Numbered from the stretch's first letter, positions 17,716-27,747 are shown. The stretch: 38,186 nucleotides of DNA from Bacteroidales bacterium UBA5507 (GCA_002426195.1 DIOT01000032.1:1344-39529); one strand, 5' to 3'. Numbers and translations are program-made. The notes: a model not told the origin generated them from the letters alone.

Positions 17716-17955
17716 TCCAGTAGTTATTAAAAGTTAATCCCAACAGGTTATTTAAGCAGGACGATTTCGCGACATGGATTGTTGCTTTTAGATCTATGTT
17801 TCATAGTTCTTAATTCTTTATTTTATCTTTACAGGTTAAATCCATTGGATTAATTATAAGAGGTAGCAGGAGTAAACGTTGTTCTCAATAGCTGAAGAGC
17901 AACTCGTTTCGGTCTGATTATTGTGAAATGAATCTATCGATAAAAGCAGCGTACT

Positions 17956-20900
17956 ATGTATAAAAAACTTAAAGTCCCCTTATTGCTTTATGCTTTTTCT
18001 ATCTTCATCTTTTTGTCAATTTGGGGAATCAGCTTAGTAATAAAATCACATAGTTCACCTGAAAATAAAACATCAGAATTTGAACAGATTTTAAATGAGC
18101 GGTACATTGCAAACAACGCACTAGTCAATGCATTATCCACAAAGTTTGATAACCCAAATTTTGATCTTTTGAACATTGAGGCTGTTTCCTTACCGAAGAA
18201 AACGACGCTATTTGTCTTAAATAATGATTATCCGTTATACTGGTCAGACAATTCCACCCCATTTGAAGTTACCAATAAGAAAGAAAGAATAATCAAGACT
18301 CCTGATGGTTGGTACCAGCAATGTATTGCTAAAAATGGTGACTACTCATACATCCTTCTGGATCTTATCAGCCATGATTATCCATATCAGAATGATTATC
18401 TGAAAAGAGAATTCAATCAAGTATATAACTTAAGCCCAGATTTTACTTTATCATTTACAGGTGGACAATATCCGGTAAAGGATGAAAGTGGAAAGACTTT
18501 ATTATACCTGAGCCTTAATACCTCTACTCCAAATATTATTACATGGGAACAGCAGTTTGTACTTTATCTGCTGCTACTAATTTCATATATCATTCTGATA
18601 ATGGCAGTATATCAGACCTTTTCACTAATAATAAACAAGAAATTCAAAGTTATCTGGCTAACTCTTGCAATAGTTATCTTTATACGTATTTTACAATTCC
18701 AATTCGGAATTCCGGGATTCTTTAAAGAATTTGAGATTTTTAGTCCATTGGTTTATGCATCATCGACCTGGTTACCTTCATTGGGTGATCTCCTTCTAAA
18801 TGTAACAATAGCAGTTCTCTTAAGCTTTATTGTGTATAAAGTTTCATTCAACTTTACACCAACAAAACAGATATGGAAGTACCGACATATTATTCTAATA
18901 TCCTGCCTGGTTCTATTTAACTTCTCTTATTACCTGACGCTACATCTGATAGATACGCTGATCATAAACTCCTCGTTTGAACTTAACCTATCAAGAGTCC
19001 TTGATTTTAACATCTACAGCTATATATCCTACTTTATCATCTCGCTTCTGCTATTCAGTCTTTTCTTTATCACTTACACACTTTTAAGAATAGTCAACGA
19101 GTTCTACCGATTCAAAGTACTTATCACCTCTTTCCTGGTCTTTACAGTAGGATTATGGATAACATTTTATGCTGCCGGATTCTACATCCCTCAATGGGAA
19201 GAACTCATTCTGTTATTGGTATTTTTTCTTGTATTGCTAACTATTGTAAGGGGTAAATTACCATTTCCAAAAATTACCACGACAACATCATTAATTTTAA
19301 TACTAACTACAATATCGACATTTTGTATTTATCATAATTCAGAAACAAAAGAAAATGAAGAAAGAAAGCTAATGGCATTGAGACTTTCTTCTGACCAGGA
19401 TAAAGTGGCTGAGTATCTGTATAAAGAACTGGAGAAAAGTATATTATCTGACACTGTTATCAGGAAATCATTTCTAAAAGCCTGGTACCAGCCTGAATTT
19501 GAAACCGAATGCGTTGATTATGTATCCAAACATCTGCACGGTTACTGGACCAAATTTAATATTCAGGTAACATTATGCTATCCACAAAAAGATCTGGAAA
19601 TAAAGCCTTCCGGTGAGATCATAGGTTGTGATAACTATTTCAGACAGATTATTACTAACATAACTTCCAGAACCTCTGCAACCAATCTATATCGCTTGAA
19701 TGAATCATACGGTGTAAGCAACTATATTGCCAAAATTCCCATTGAAACTAAAGAATTTGAGGGACAACAGGCATCTATTGTAATTGAATTCACGCAGAAG
19801 TATGTTCCCAAGGGACTTGGTTATCCCGAGCTATTACTCGACAAGTCATTTGTGTCATTTTATGACTTAAACGTATACTCGTATGCTATCTACAGCAGGG
19901 GGGAGCTAATTAAAAACGTTGGTGAGTACTCATACAGTATTTCGGAAAAGCCCTTTATGTTATTCAAGAAAGACCACAACTTCTTTGACAAAAATGGATA
20001 CAATCATCTATACCATATTGTAAATGACGATACATCGATAATAATTAGCAAGAAAAAGCTGTCATCCCTTGATAAACTGGCGCCTTTTACCTATCAGTTA
20101 ATATTCCATATCATTTTAGTGTTCGTTATTACAACCGTTTACAATCTGCAATATCGCGACAAGAGGTATCCTGATATAAAATCCCAACTACAAATTGTAC
20201 TAGTGCTTCTGGTGATATTTGCATCAGTAACGACGGGATTTACAACACTTAAAAACATTAAGAACCTTAATGAGCAGAAAAATCAGGATATGCTAAGTGA
20301 AAAGGCTCATTCTGTATTGATAGAAATAGAACACAAATTAGACACGATCGATTATATAAAGCCCGAATATCAGCCCTTCCTGCAAGAATTGCTTACCAAA
20401 TTCTCCCTCGTTTTCTTTAGTGATATAAATATCTATAATGTTGATGGCATTCTACAAGCCACTTCAAGACCTGAGATTTTTGAAGAAGGACTGAGGTCAG
20501 GATTCATGAGTCCTGAAGCATATCACCAAATGGCAGTGAACCAGAGAACATTTTTCGTCACTAATGAGCAAATTGGGAGTTATGAATACTCCTCGGCATA
20601 CATTCCTTTTAGGAACAAGAACAACAAAATTGTCGCATATATTAACCTGCCATTCTTTGCACGTGAGCATGAATTAAGGCAAGAGATATCCTCATTCCTG
20701 GTAACATTTGTAAATCTCTATATTATTCTAACTGCAATAGCTGTTTTTATATCATTATTGGTGGGAAATTATGTTACTCGTCCTCTGCAACTAATCAGAG
20801 ATAAGTTTACAGATGTAAAACTCGACAAGAGAAATGAAAAGATAAAGTATAACCGACGTGATGAGCTTGGCAATCTGATAAACACATACAATCTGATGCT

Positions 20901-21624
20901 GGATAAACTTGAGGATAGTGTAGACAAATTAGCTCAATCAGAACGAGAAAATGCATGGAAAGAGATGGCCCGTCAAATTGCGCATGAAATAAAGAATCCT
21001 CTGACCCCAATGAAGCTCAGTATTCAGCACTTATACAAATCATGGCAGGATAAAGCACCTGATTGGGAAACCAGATTAGAAAAGACCACAAATTCCATAA
21101 TACAACAAATAGACTCATTAGCCAGTATAGCTTCAGCATTTTCCGATTTTGCCAAATTCCCACAAGCAAATAATGAAAAGATAGAATTGAAGGAACTGAT
21201 AAAAGACACAGTTACACTTTTCTCCTCCCAGAAGCAATTCTCAATAACAACTCACCTGCCCGAAAGTGAGGTGCATATATATGCCGATAAGAAACAAATA
21301 TCAAGAGTACTGGTAAATCTTCTAAATAATGCTATTCAATCAATACCTCCGGAAATGGAAGGAAAGATAGAAGTTCAGCTGGAATCGGGTGGGGGACTTG
21401 TAGTCATCAAAGTTATAGATAACGGAGTTGGTATACCTCCTGGACTAAAAGCAAAGATTTTTTCACCTAATTTTACAACCAAATCCAGCGGGACAGGATT
21501 AGGTCTGGCAATGGTTAAAAATATCATAGACACGACAGGAGGAACCATCACATTCCATAGTGATAAACTGGGGACAACATTTGTTATCACCCTGCCCGCA
21601 TTTAATAAAGATACTAACAGTTGA
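17956..21624 (+). CDS. Large polytopic membrane sensor histidine kinase, NtrY-like
   Basis: At 1222 residues this is far larger than a typical kinase. It has an N-terminal helix (about 8-28), a cluster of roughly eight membrane helices (about 195-460), a soluble part, two more helices (about 710-765), a further sensor region, a last helix near 925, a HAMP linker and the kinase core. Phosphoacceptor His1010 sits in ARQIAHEIKNPLTPMKLS, the NtrY-type H box; the N box (LVNLLNNA, about 1119-1126), G1 (DNGVGIP, from 1155) and G2 (GTGLGLAMV) are intact, so it should be active. No response regulator is adjacent. Its stop overlaps the flippase TTG start by 4 bp (TTGA), so the two are translationally coupled. 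The 240-bp gap before it shows no gene. Confidence 0.88.
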   Translation: MYKKLKVPLLLYAFSIFIFLSIWGISLVIKSHSSPENKTSEFEQILNERYIANNALVNALSTKFDNPNFDLLNIEAVSLPKKTTLFVLNNDYPLYWSDNSTPFEVTNKKERIIKTPDGWYQQCIAKNGDYSYILLDLISHDYPYQNDYLKREFNQVYNLSPDFTLSFTGGQYPVKDESGKTLLYLSLNTSTPNIITWEQQFVLYLLLLISYIILIMAVYQTFSLIINKKFKVIWLTLAIVIFIRILQFQFGIPGFFKEFEIFSPLVYASSTWLPSLGDLLLNVTIAVLLSFIVYKVSFNFTPTKQIWKYRHIILISCLVLFNFSYYLTLHLIDTLIINSSFELNLSRVLDFNIYSYISYFIISLLLFSLFFITYTLLRIVNEFYRFKVLITSFLVFTVGLWITFYAAGFYIPQWEELILLLVFFLVLLTIVRGKLPFPKITTTTSLILILTTISTFCIYHNSETKENEERKLMALRLSSDQDKVAEYLYKELEKSILSDTVIRKSFLKAWYQPEFETECVDYVSKHLHGYWTKFNIQVTLCYPQKDLEIKPSGEIIGCDNYFRQIITNITSRTSATNLYRLNESYGVSNYIAKIPIETKEFEGQQASIVIEFTQKYVPKGLGYPELLLDKSFVSFYDLNVYSYAIYSRGELIKNVGEYSYSISEKPFMLFKKDHNFFDKNGYNHLYHIVNDDTSIIISKKKLSSLDKLAPFTYQLIFHIILVFVITTVYNLQYRDKRYPDIKSQLQIVLVLLVIFASVTTGFTTLKNIKNLNEQKNQDMLSEKAHSVLIEIEHKLDTIDYIKPEYQPFLQELLTKFSLVFFSDINIYNVDGILQATSRPEIFEEGLRSGFMSPEAYHQMAVNQRTFFVTNEQIGSYEYSSAYIPFRNKNNKIVAYINLPFFAREHELRQEISSFLVTFVNLYIILTAIAVFISLLVGNYVTRPLQLIRDKFTDVKLDKRNEKIKYNRRDELGNLINTYNLMLDKLEDSVDKLAQSERENAWKEMARQIAHEIKNPLTPMKLSIQHLYKSWQDKAPDWETRLEKTTNSIIQQIDSLASIASAFSDFAKFPQANNEKIELKELIKDTVTLFSSQKQFSITTHLPESEVHIYADKKQISRVLVNLLNNAIQSIPPEMEGKIEVQLESGGGLVVIKVIDNGVGIPPGLKAKIFSPNFTTKSSGTGLGLAMVKNIIDTTGGTITFHSDKLGTTFVITLPAFNKDTNS

Positions 21625-23108
21625 ATCCATTTAAAAAACTGGCGGGCCAGACAGCAATTTACGGACTACCAACCATAGTGGCCAGATTACTGAATTATCT
21701 ATTGGTTCCGTTATATACCAGATTATTTCAAACAGCTGAATACGGTGTAGTCACTGAGCTATATGCTTATGTTGCAGTATTATTTGCTATTCTAACCTAT
21801 GGTATGGAGACCTCATATTTCAGGTTTGCCACAAATAATCCGGATAAGCAAAAAGTATTCGCAACTACAATTGGATCGTTAATATTCACATCACTTCTTT
21901 TTGTAGGTATAGTATTTATTGCAGCGCCAAATCTTGCCGGTGCAATCGGTTATGCCAGTCATCCCGAGTATTTAAAATGGTTTGCACTTATTCTGGCAGC
22001 TGATGCTATTTCCAGCATACCGTATGCCCAACTCCGTTTGGAAAACAGACCTATAAGGTTTGCTATGATAAAGATTACCAACATAGTTGTCAATATAGGA
22101 CTCAATCTTTTTTTCCTGATATACATTCCTGCAAGAATAACACACAATCCAGAGTTATTTGAATCATCGTTTTTAAGGCATTTTTATGATCCTTCTATTG
22201 GAGTTGGATACATTTTCATCTCCAACCTTGTAGCAAGCGTTATAACGCTTCTAATGCTGTCTCCTGAGATTTTCAGGATGAAGTTGAAAATCGACCTCCA
22301 CCTTTTAAAGAAAATGCTAAATTATGGATGGCCTCTATTGATCTTCAGTTTAGCAGGAATTATAAATGAGACATTCGACAGGGTTATCATGAAATACATG
22401 CTACCTCCTGGAGTAGATGCAATGGCACAGTTAGGAATATATGGTGCGTGCTATAAGGTCTCGATATTAATGACTTTATTTATTCAGACATACAAATATG
22501 CTGTTGAACCATTCTTTTTTGAGAGCTCAAAAAATGCAGATGCCAAGGTGACATATGCTAGGCTGATGAACTACTTCCTTATCATCTGTTTCCTAATTTA
22601 TTTGGCCGTAATGCTTTTCATTGATTTCGTAATTCTATTTATCGGAGAGGATTTCAGGGAAGGTGCAGCAGTAATACCAATCTTATTATGGGCTAATTTA
22701 TTTCTTGGTGTTTTTTATAACCTGAGTGTGTGGTTTAAACTGACTGATAAAACTCGACTTGGCGCATTAATCTCAGTCTTGGGAGCCATTCTAACCCTTG
22801 CCCTGAATATAATTCTGATTCCGGTATTCGGATATATGGGAGCAGCCTGGGCAACTTTCGCCTGCTATGCCTTTATGATGATATTATCGTGGCTTATCGG
22901 ACGAAAATACTATCCTGTCAACTATGACCTTAAATCTGCAGGTATATATGCTTTACTAACTATTACCATTTATGCTTTGTCTTATTTTACTGACAATTTC
23001 CAACCGGGATTAAAGTACACTATCAATGCAATCTTGATTTTAATATTCCTTATCATAGTAGCAATAAGAGAAGGAATCCCTGGCAAATTGTTTCACAAAA
23101 CTATCTGA
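21621..23108 (+). CDS. Oligosaccharide/lipid flippase family protein (MOP superfamily)
   Basis: The 495-residue protein is almost wholly membrane-embedded, with about 14 hydrophobic segments. It shows the family's N-terminal pattern LAGQTAIYGLPTIVARLLNYLLVPLYT, seen in polysaccharide-biosynthesis (Wzx-like) flippases of Bacteroidota. Such proteins move lipid-linked glycans across the inner membrane. No glycosyltransferase or polymerase is nearby, so the cargo is unknown. The start is a TTG at 21621 overlapping the kinase stop; it gives the family-typical N terminus and no ATG fits better. dut follows after 84 bp. Confidence 0.85.
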   Translation: MNPFKKLAGQTAIYGLPTIVARLLNYLLVPLYTRLFQTAEYGVVTELYAYVAVLFAILTYGMETSYFRFATNNPDKQKVFATTIGSLIFTSLLFVGIVFIAAPNLAGAIGYASHPEYLKWFALILAADAISSIPYAQLRLENRPIRFAMIKITNIVVNIGLNLFFLIYIPARITHNPELFESSFLRHFYDPSIGVGYIFISNLVASVITLLMLSPEIFRMKLKIDLHLLKKMLNYGWPLLIFSLAGIINETFDRVIMKYMLPPGVDAMAQLGIYGACYKVSILMTLFIQTYKYAVEPFFFESSKNADAKVTYARLMNYFLIICFLIYLAVMLFIDFVILFIGEDFREGAAVIPILLWANLFLGVFYNLSVWFKLTDKTRLGALISVLGAILTLALNIILIPVFGYMGAAWATFACYAFMMILSWLIGRKYYPVNYDLKSAGIYALLTITIYALSYFTDNFQPGLKYTINAILILIFLIIVAIREGIPGKLFHKTI

Positions 23109-23127
23109 TGGTAGGTAATTAATATGC

Positions 23128-23135
23128 TATTTTTG
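23128..23135 (+). promoter_or_regulatory. Possible -7 element for dut
   Basis: TATTTTTG matches TAnnTTTG within the 84-bp gap between the flippase gene and dut. There is no -33 match at the right distance, so dut may equally be read from the upstream operon. Confidence 0.3.
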
Positions 23136-23192
23136 TGAAATTTAAATAGTGCAGTATCCGTTAAATAATAATCGTCGCGATAAAATCCAGTT

Positions 23193-23627
23193 ATGAAAAT
23201 AAAGATTGTAAACACCTCAAATAATCCTTATCCTGCTTATGAAACAGCTTCTTCGGCAGGTATGGATATAAGAGCATTTATAAATGAACCGGTTACAATA
23301 GCTCCATTACAAAGGCAAATCATACCAACAGGTATATATATTGAAATACCTGACGGATATGAAGTTCAGATAAGACCCAGAAGTGGATTAGCTGCCAAAT
23401 CAGGGATTACCGTGCTTAATTCACCTGGAACCATTGATGCCGATTATCGCGGTGAAGTCAGGATAATACTGGTAAATCTTTCAGACCAACAATTTGTTAT
23501 AAATAGCGGTGACAGGATTGCACAAATGATAGTTGCCCGGCACGAAAGGGCTGAATGGTTAGAGGTTGAAACACTGAACTCATCAGAACGTGGTGAAGGA
23601 GGATTCGGCCATACAGGTGTAAAATAA
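23193..23627 (+). CDS. dut: dUTP diphosphatase (dUTPase)
   Basis: dUTPase hydrolyses dUTP to dUMP, keeping uracil out of DNA and feeding dTMP synthesis. The 144-residue protein has all five motifs of the trimeric family: SAGMD (21-25), RPRSGLA (61-67), GTIDADYRGE with catalytic Asp84 (79-88), GDRIAQ (106-111) and the C-terminal RGEGGFG arm (133-139). Length is typical. It sits between the flippase and TPR genes, an arrangement I recall from many Bacteroidota genomes. Confidence 0.96.
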   Translation: MKIKIVNTSNNPYPAYETASSAGMDIRAFINEPVTIAPLQRQIIPTGIYIEIPDGYEVQIRPRSGLAAKSGITVLNSPGTIDADYRGEVRIILVNLSDQQFVINSGDRIAQMIVARHERAEWLEVETLNSSERGEGGFGHTGVK

Positions 23628-23682
23628 TAACGCTTTCCGGCATAATCATCATTGCTGAGAATAAACAACATCTTATTTGGGA

Positions 23683-25425
23683 ATGAAATATCGCAATATC
23701 ATAAAAATCCTTCTGTGTATACTTATACCGGCTAATATATTTGCCCAGGATTTACCTGAGGGAGGAGAGGAACTGATTTCTAAAGAACAGGCTAAGCTTT
23801 TCAAAGACAGTAAAAGAGTTGAGTCCCTCTTCTTCGATGCCGTAAAAGCAAAGATCACCGATAATCCCGGTGAAGCTATGCATCTGTTTACACAGGTAAC
23901 TGAAATGGACCCCAGCCATGATGCCGCATGGTATGAACTTGGACTGCTTTCATATCGACTAAGAGATATGGATGGTGCTATCCGGAACATAGCCAAAGCT
24001 TACGAACTTAACCCTGAGAATGAGTGGTATAGTGTAACCCTGGCCAGCCTATATTCAAATAGTGCCAGATTTGAAGAAGCATTGGTAGTCTACGAGAAAC
24101 TCTACAGTAAAGATCCAACCGACAGAACCAATGCATTTGAGCTATCAAACATATATATTAAGCTCAATAAAGAGGATAAAGCTCTCGATATCTATAGCAC
24201 AATAGAATCACGTGAAGGTATAAATGAAGAACTATCCCTTAGAAAACATCAAATCTACCTGTCGCAGGGTAAAAAGAAAAAAGCACTAGAGGAACTTGAG
24301 AAACTAGCTTCTGCCAATGAGTTTGATTCACGCATTCAGTCTATACTGGCAGAATACTATATGGGCAACGATATGGAGGAAAAGGCCCTTCAAACCTATG
24401 AGAAAATCTTACAAATCGACCCCGGAAATCCATATATCAATATTTCACTTGCCGATTTCTACAGGAAGCAAGGGAAACTGGATAAAGCGTTTCAACTACT
24501 AAAGGCCGGCTTCTCCAATCAGACATTAGATGCCCCAACAAAAATGCAGATACTGGCTACATACTACTCCCAAATGGAGAATTATGAAGGGATTGAAGAT
24601 GACATCTCAGAGCTTTCTGCCATTCTCGCCGAACAACATCCTCTTGATCCTCAAATATTAGGATTCAGGGCACAAATACTTGCATCCAAAGAAATGTATA
24701 AAGAATCATTGATGGTTCTTAAAAAGGTTAATGAGTTAGATCCCGGCAAATACGAGAATTGGGACAATATGATGCGCATCACAGCCATAATGGAGGATTA
24801 TGACAGTCTTTTAATCCTCTCAAATGAAGCAATTGAGCTGTTTCCGGTCCAACCGATGCCTTATTATTTCAATGCTGTAGCTAACTACATGACTAAAGAC
24901 TATGAGAATGTAGTTTCAGCAACAAACAAGGGTGTAAAACTTGTATTTAATAACAACCGCCTTATGGCTGACTTTCATAGCATGGCAGGTGATGCATATC
25001 ATCAGCTCGATCAGGATTATGAAGCATTCAAATCCTATGAGTCTGCTTTACGTTTCAATCCTGACAACCCCACTGTTCTGAATAATTATGCCTATTACTT
25101 ATCCGAATCGGGACTATCGTTAGACAAAGCTGAGCAAATGGCAGTAAAAGCAAATGAGTTGTCACCAGACAATCCTACATTTCTTGACACATATGCATGG
25201 ATTCTATACAAAAAGGGCAACTACACAGAGGCTCTGAATAAGATGGAAAATGTTATGCGACTTGATAAGGATCCCTCCGCAGTGGTACTTGAGCATTACG
25301 GTGATATTTTATATAAATTAAACCGCATTGATGATGCAAAAATGTGGTGGGAAAGAGCATCTGAGAAAGGTGATGGCTCTGATCAGCTTCCTTCCAAAAT
25401 AAAAGATGGTAAATTATATGAATAA
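23683..25425 (+). CDS. Exported tetratricopeptide-repeat protein
   Basis: The product, about 580 residues, has a signal peptide (MKYRN, then a hydrophobic run ending ANIFAQ) and consists mainly of consecutive TPR units. Typical examples are AWYELGLLSYRLRDMDGAI, YEKILQIDPGNPYI and ALRFNPDNPTVLNNYAYYL. It is predicted periplasmic or outer-membrane associated and probably serves as a binding scaffold. An in-frame TTG at 23677 would add two residues; I prefer the ATG at 23683. It overlaps the DUF4292 lipoprotein gene by 8 bp, so the two are co-translated and may form a complex. Confidence 0.85.
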   Translation: MKYRNIIKILLCILIPANIFAQDLPEGGEELISKEQAKLFKDSKRVESLFFDAVKAKITDNPGEAMHLFTQVTEMDPSHDAAWYELGLLSYRLRDMDGAIRNIAKAYELNPENEWYSVTLASLYSNSARFEEALVVYEKLYSKDPTDRTNAFELSNIYIKLNKEDKALDIYSTIESREGINEELSLRKHQIYLSQGKKKKALEELEKLASANEFDSRIQSILAEYYMGNDMEEKALQTYEKILQIDPGNPYINISLADFYRKQGKLDKAFQLLKAGFSNQTLDAPTKMQILATYYSQMENYEGIEDDISELSAILAEQHPLDPQILGFRAQILASKEMYKESLMVLKKVNELDPGKYENWDNMMRITAIMEDYDSLLILSNEAIELFPVQPMPYYFNAVANYMTKDYENVVSATNKGVKLVFNNNRLMADFHSMAGDAYHQLDQDYEAFKSYESALRFNPDNPTVLNNYAYYLSESGLSLDKAEQMAVKANELSPDNPTFLDTYAWILYKKGNYTEALNKMENVMRLDKDPSAVVLEHYGDILYKLNRIDDAKMWWERASEKGDGSDQLPSKIKDGKLYE

Positions 25426-26239
25426 GAAGAAAAGAATCAGTTTTGGGTTCTTATTATTAATACTACTTTCAATAAGTTATTCCTGTTCAAGTGTTAGAAA
25501 AACAATAAAAGAACCCCTTAAGGAACAGGGTACAGAATATTTAATAAACAACCTAAAAACCAACGAATTAATCTACGATAATTTATCGGCAAAATTCGCT
25601 GCACAATTTATTCAGGGTAAAAAAGAAACCCAGTTAACTGGTCAAATCAGATTACTAAAAGATAGCATTATATGGGTATCAATATCTCCCCTACTTGGTA
25701 TTGAAATGCTAAGAATAAACATTACCAATGACTCCCTGACTTATATAAACAGAATGGAGAGTACATATTTCAATACAGACTTCGATTATATTAACAAGCT
25801 AATCAACAGCTCCCTGGATTTTAATATGCTTCAGTCTTTTCTGACGGGTAATGACTTTTCAGATTATGATAACAGCTCATTTAAAAGCGGTATTGATAAC
25901 AAAGAATACACTCTGGTGACATCGAACCGCAGAAAAATTAAAAAGGGCATAAACGAAAATAACATTCCCATACAACATATATGGCTTGATCCGGAGACAT
26001 TTAAGATTAATCGTGTAATGATAAGAGAACTTGCAGCACAGGGTAGAAAAGTTGAGGCAACCTATAAATACGAAACACTTAATGAAAAACCTGTCCCCGT
26101 AAGTATTAACTTTGAAATTGAGACGAATGATAAAAAAGCAACTATCAATATCCAATATTCAAAAATTGTCATTAATGAAGAACTTCAGTTTCCATTTAAA
26201 ATTCCTGAAAAATATAACAGGGTTAATAACCTGCAATAA
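25418..26239 (+). CDS. DUF4292-family lipoprotein
   Basis: The protein, about 273 residues, starts with a basic stretch, a hydrophobic helix and a lipobox-like SYSC, so it is predicted to be lipidated and anchored in the outer membrane. The body (NLSAKFAAQF, IRLLKDSIIWVSISPLLGIEMLRI, and later PVSINFEIET) resembles the DUF4292 family, whose beta-rich shape recalls LolA/LolB-like lipid-binding folds; that comparison is inference. I chose the ATG at 25418 over the in-frame ATG at 25406 because the signal sequence begins there (MNKKKR). It overlaps the TPR gene and precedes the EnvC-like gene by 8 bp. Confidence 0.82.
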   Translation: MNKKKRISFGFLLLILLSISYSCSSVRKTIKEPLKEQGTEYLINNLKTNELIYDNLSAKFAAQFIQGKKETQLTGQIRLLKDSIIWVSISPLLGIEMLRINITNDSLTYINRMESTYFNTDFDYINKLINSSLDFNMLQSFLTGNDFSDYDNSSFKSGIDNKEYTLVTSNRRKIKKGINENNIPIQHIWLDPETFKINRVMIRELAAQGRKVEATYKYETLNEKPVPVSINFEIETNDKKATINIQYSKIVINEELQFPFKIPEKYNRVNNLQ

Positions 26240-26247
26240 AGTACTTT

Positions 26248-27498
26248 ATGAATAAAGGGTTAAATTACAGTCTGAATACCAAACTTTTATTTATTGGGAT
26301 ACTGATTCTTTTTTTGCTTCCTGATACGTTCGGACAGGATAAAAAAAGCCAGTTACAAGCACGCAAGGCCAAAATAGAAGAAGAAATAAATTACACCAAT
26401 AAACTATTAGCCGAAACCAAGAAAACAAAGCAAGCCTCTTTAAATCAGCTTGTACTTCTTAACAAGAAAATCTCTCATCGCGAAGAGTTAATCAATGCTA
26501 TAAGTAGTGAAATTAACCAAATTGATTCAAAGATCCTTCAAACAAACGACACCATTGAAGAATTAACCGATAACATTAAAAGACTAAAAGAGGAATATGC
26601 CCGAATGATATATTATGCACAAAAGAACAAAAGTTCATATTCCCGCCTTATGTTCATCTTTTCATCCGAGAGTTTCAACCAGGCATATCAGAGATTAAAG
26701 TATTTTCAACAATATAGCAGCTATCGTAAGAACCAGGTTAGAGTAATAATTGAAACACAGAAAGTCCTTGCCGAGAAAGTGGCTTTGCTCCAATCACAGA
26801 AGAAAGAGAAAGTTACACTTAAAAGTGCTGAGGAACAGGAACGAAAGAAGCTTTCGCAGGAAAAACAGGAACAAGACAAAGCTGTAAAAAACCTGAGTCA
26901 TAAAGAAAAAGAATTACTCAAAAAAATTCGGGAGAGCGAAAAAGCTGCACGACAACTTCAGAAAGCCATTGAAGATTTAATTGCGGAGGAAATAAGGAAA
27001 GCTCGTGAAACAGCAAAGAAAACAGGCACTAAACCCACCCCTGAGAATACTTTTGGACTTACACCATCTGAAATGAAGCTCTCAAACAGCTTTGCAGGCA
27101 ACAAAGGTATTTTACCTTGGCCAACTGAAAGAGGAGTGATTTCTGAAACATTTGGTGAGCATGCACATCCTGTTCTCAAAGGAATAAAGACTAAAAACAA
27201 TGGGATTGACATTTCAACAACTCAGGGTGCTATTGCAAGAGCTGTTTTTGAAGGAGTAGTGACATCCACAATGACACTTCCTAACTATAATAACGTAGTG
27301 ATAATAAGGCATGGGGAATTTTTGACGGTATACTCAAACCTTAAACAAATTTATGTTAAGAAAGGAGATAAGGTGACTACCAAACAGAAGATAGGAGTAA
27401 TTGAGACAGATGAATCCGGTAAAACCAAATTGCATTTTGAACTTTGGAAAGGTAAAGTTTTACAAAATCCACAGTCATGGATTGCCAAGTCCAGGTAA
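26248..27498 (+). CDS. EnvC-like murein hydrolase activator (degenerate M23/LytM protein)
   Basis: The 416-residue protein has a signal peptide (cleavage near DTFGQ, residue 30), a long coiled-coil region (about 31-255) and a C-terminal LytM/M23 domain (about 290-416). This is the layout of EnvC, which activates periplasmic amidases that split septal peptidoglycan. The M23 zinc ligands are mostly lost: the first His of the H-x-G-x-D motif is Asn317 (only Asp321 remains), the final H-L-H is K-L-H (394-396), and YxHL reads YSNL. It is therefore probably an activator rather than a hydrolase. It is the last gene of the dut/TPR/DUF4292 run; tatA follows after 65 bp with its own promoter. Confidence 0.85.
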   Translation: MNKGLNYSLNTKLLFIGILILFLLPDTFGQDKKSQLQARKAKIEEEINYTNKLLAETKKTKQASLNQLVLLNKKISHREELINAISSEINQIDSKILQTNDTIEELTDNIKRLKEEYARMIYYAQKNKSSYSRLMFIFSSESFNQAYQRLKYFQQYSSYRKNQVRVIIETQKVLAEKVALLQSQKKEKVTLKSAEEQERKKLSQEKQEQDKAVKNLSHKEKELLKKIRESEKAARQLQKAIEDLIAEEIRKARETAKKTGTKPTPENTFGLTPSEMKLSNSFAGNKGILPWPTERGVISETFGEHAHPVLKGIKTKNNGIDISTTQGAIARAVFEGVVTSTMTLPNYNNVVIIRHGEFLTVYSNLKQIYVKKGDKVTTKQKIGVIETDESGKTKLHFELWKGKVLQNPQSWIAKSR

Positions 27499-27533
27499 AT
27501 TGTAAACCCTTTACATTCAGTGCATAAAATGAT

Positions 27534-27541
27534 TATCTTTG
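27534..27541 (+). promoter_or_regulatory. -7 promoter element of tatA
   Basis: TATCTTTG is an exact TAnnTTTG match, giving a start near 27548 and a leader of about 16 nt before the tatA ATG at 27564. No TTTG -33 element is visible at the ideal spacing. Confidence 0.5.
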
Positions 27542-27563
27542 TAGAACATAAAAACTAATAAAA

Positions 27564-27746
27564 ATGACATCTTTCATTTTGCTTGGTGTAATTGGACCAT
27601 GGCAGGTCGTACTGGTCGTAGCTGTAATTTTACTACTCTTTGGAGGTAAAAAGATTCCTGAATTGATGCGCGGCCTTGGAAAAGGTATCAAAGAGTTTAA
27701 GGACGGAGTCAGCGGCAATTCAGAAGAGGAAAAAAAGGAAAAATAA
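27564..27746 (+). CDS. tatA: Sec-independent (twin-arginine) translocase subunit TatA
   Basis: TatA forms the membrane-permeating part of the Tat system, which exports folded proteins. The 60-residue protein has one N-terminal membrane helix (VVLVVAVILLLFGG), the conserved FGGKKIPELMRGLGKGIKEFK hinge and amphipathic helix (about 27-47), and a charged tail. This is the standard TatA/E layout, slightly short but normal. tatC is not in the window. The gene appears to be monocistronic, with a -7 box upstream and a hairpin downstream. Confidence 0.92.
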   Translation: MTSFILLGVIGPWQVVLVVAVILLLFGGKKIPELMRGLGKGIKEFKDGVSGNSEEEKKEK

Positions 27747-27747
27747 A

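Noticed and set aside
18130..18140. TTATCCACA, a perfect DnaA box
   Set aside because: It is a single copy inside the histidine kinase coding sequence with no cluster around it, so chance in AT-rich DNA is the better explanation.
24208..24215. TCACGTGA core, resembling parS, inside the TPR gene
   Set aside because: Only the central palindrome matches; the flanks (TAGAA and AGG) do not fit the parS consensus. The CACGTG cores at 7752-7757 and 20660-20665 also fail outside the core.
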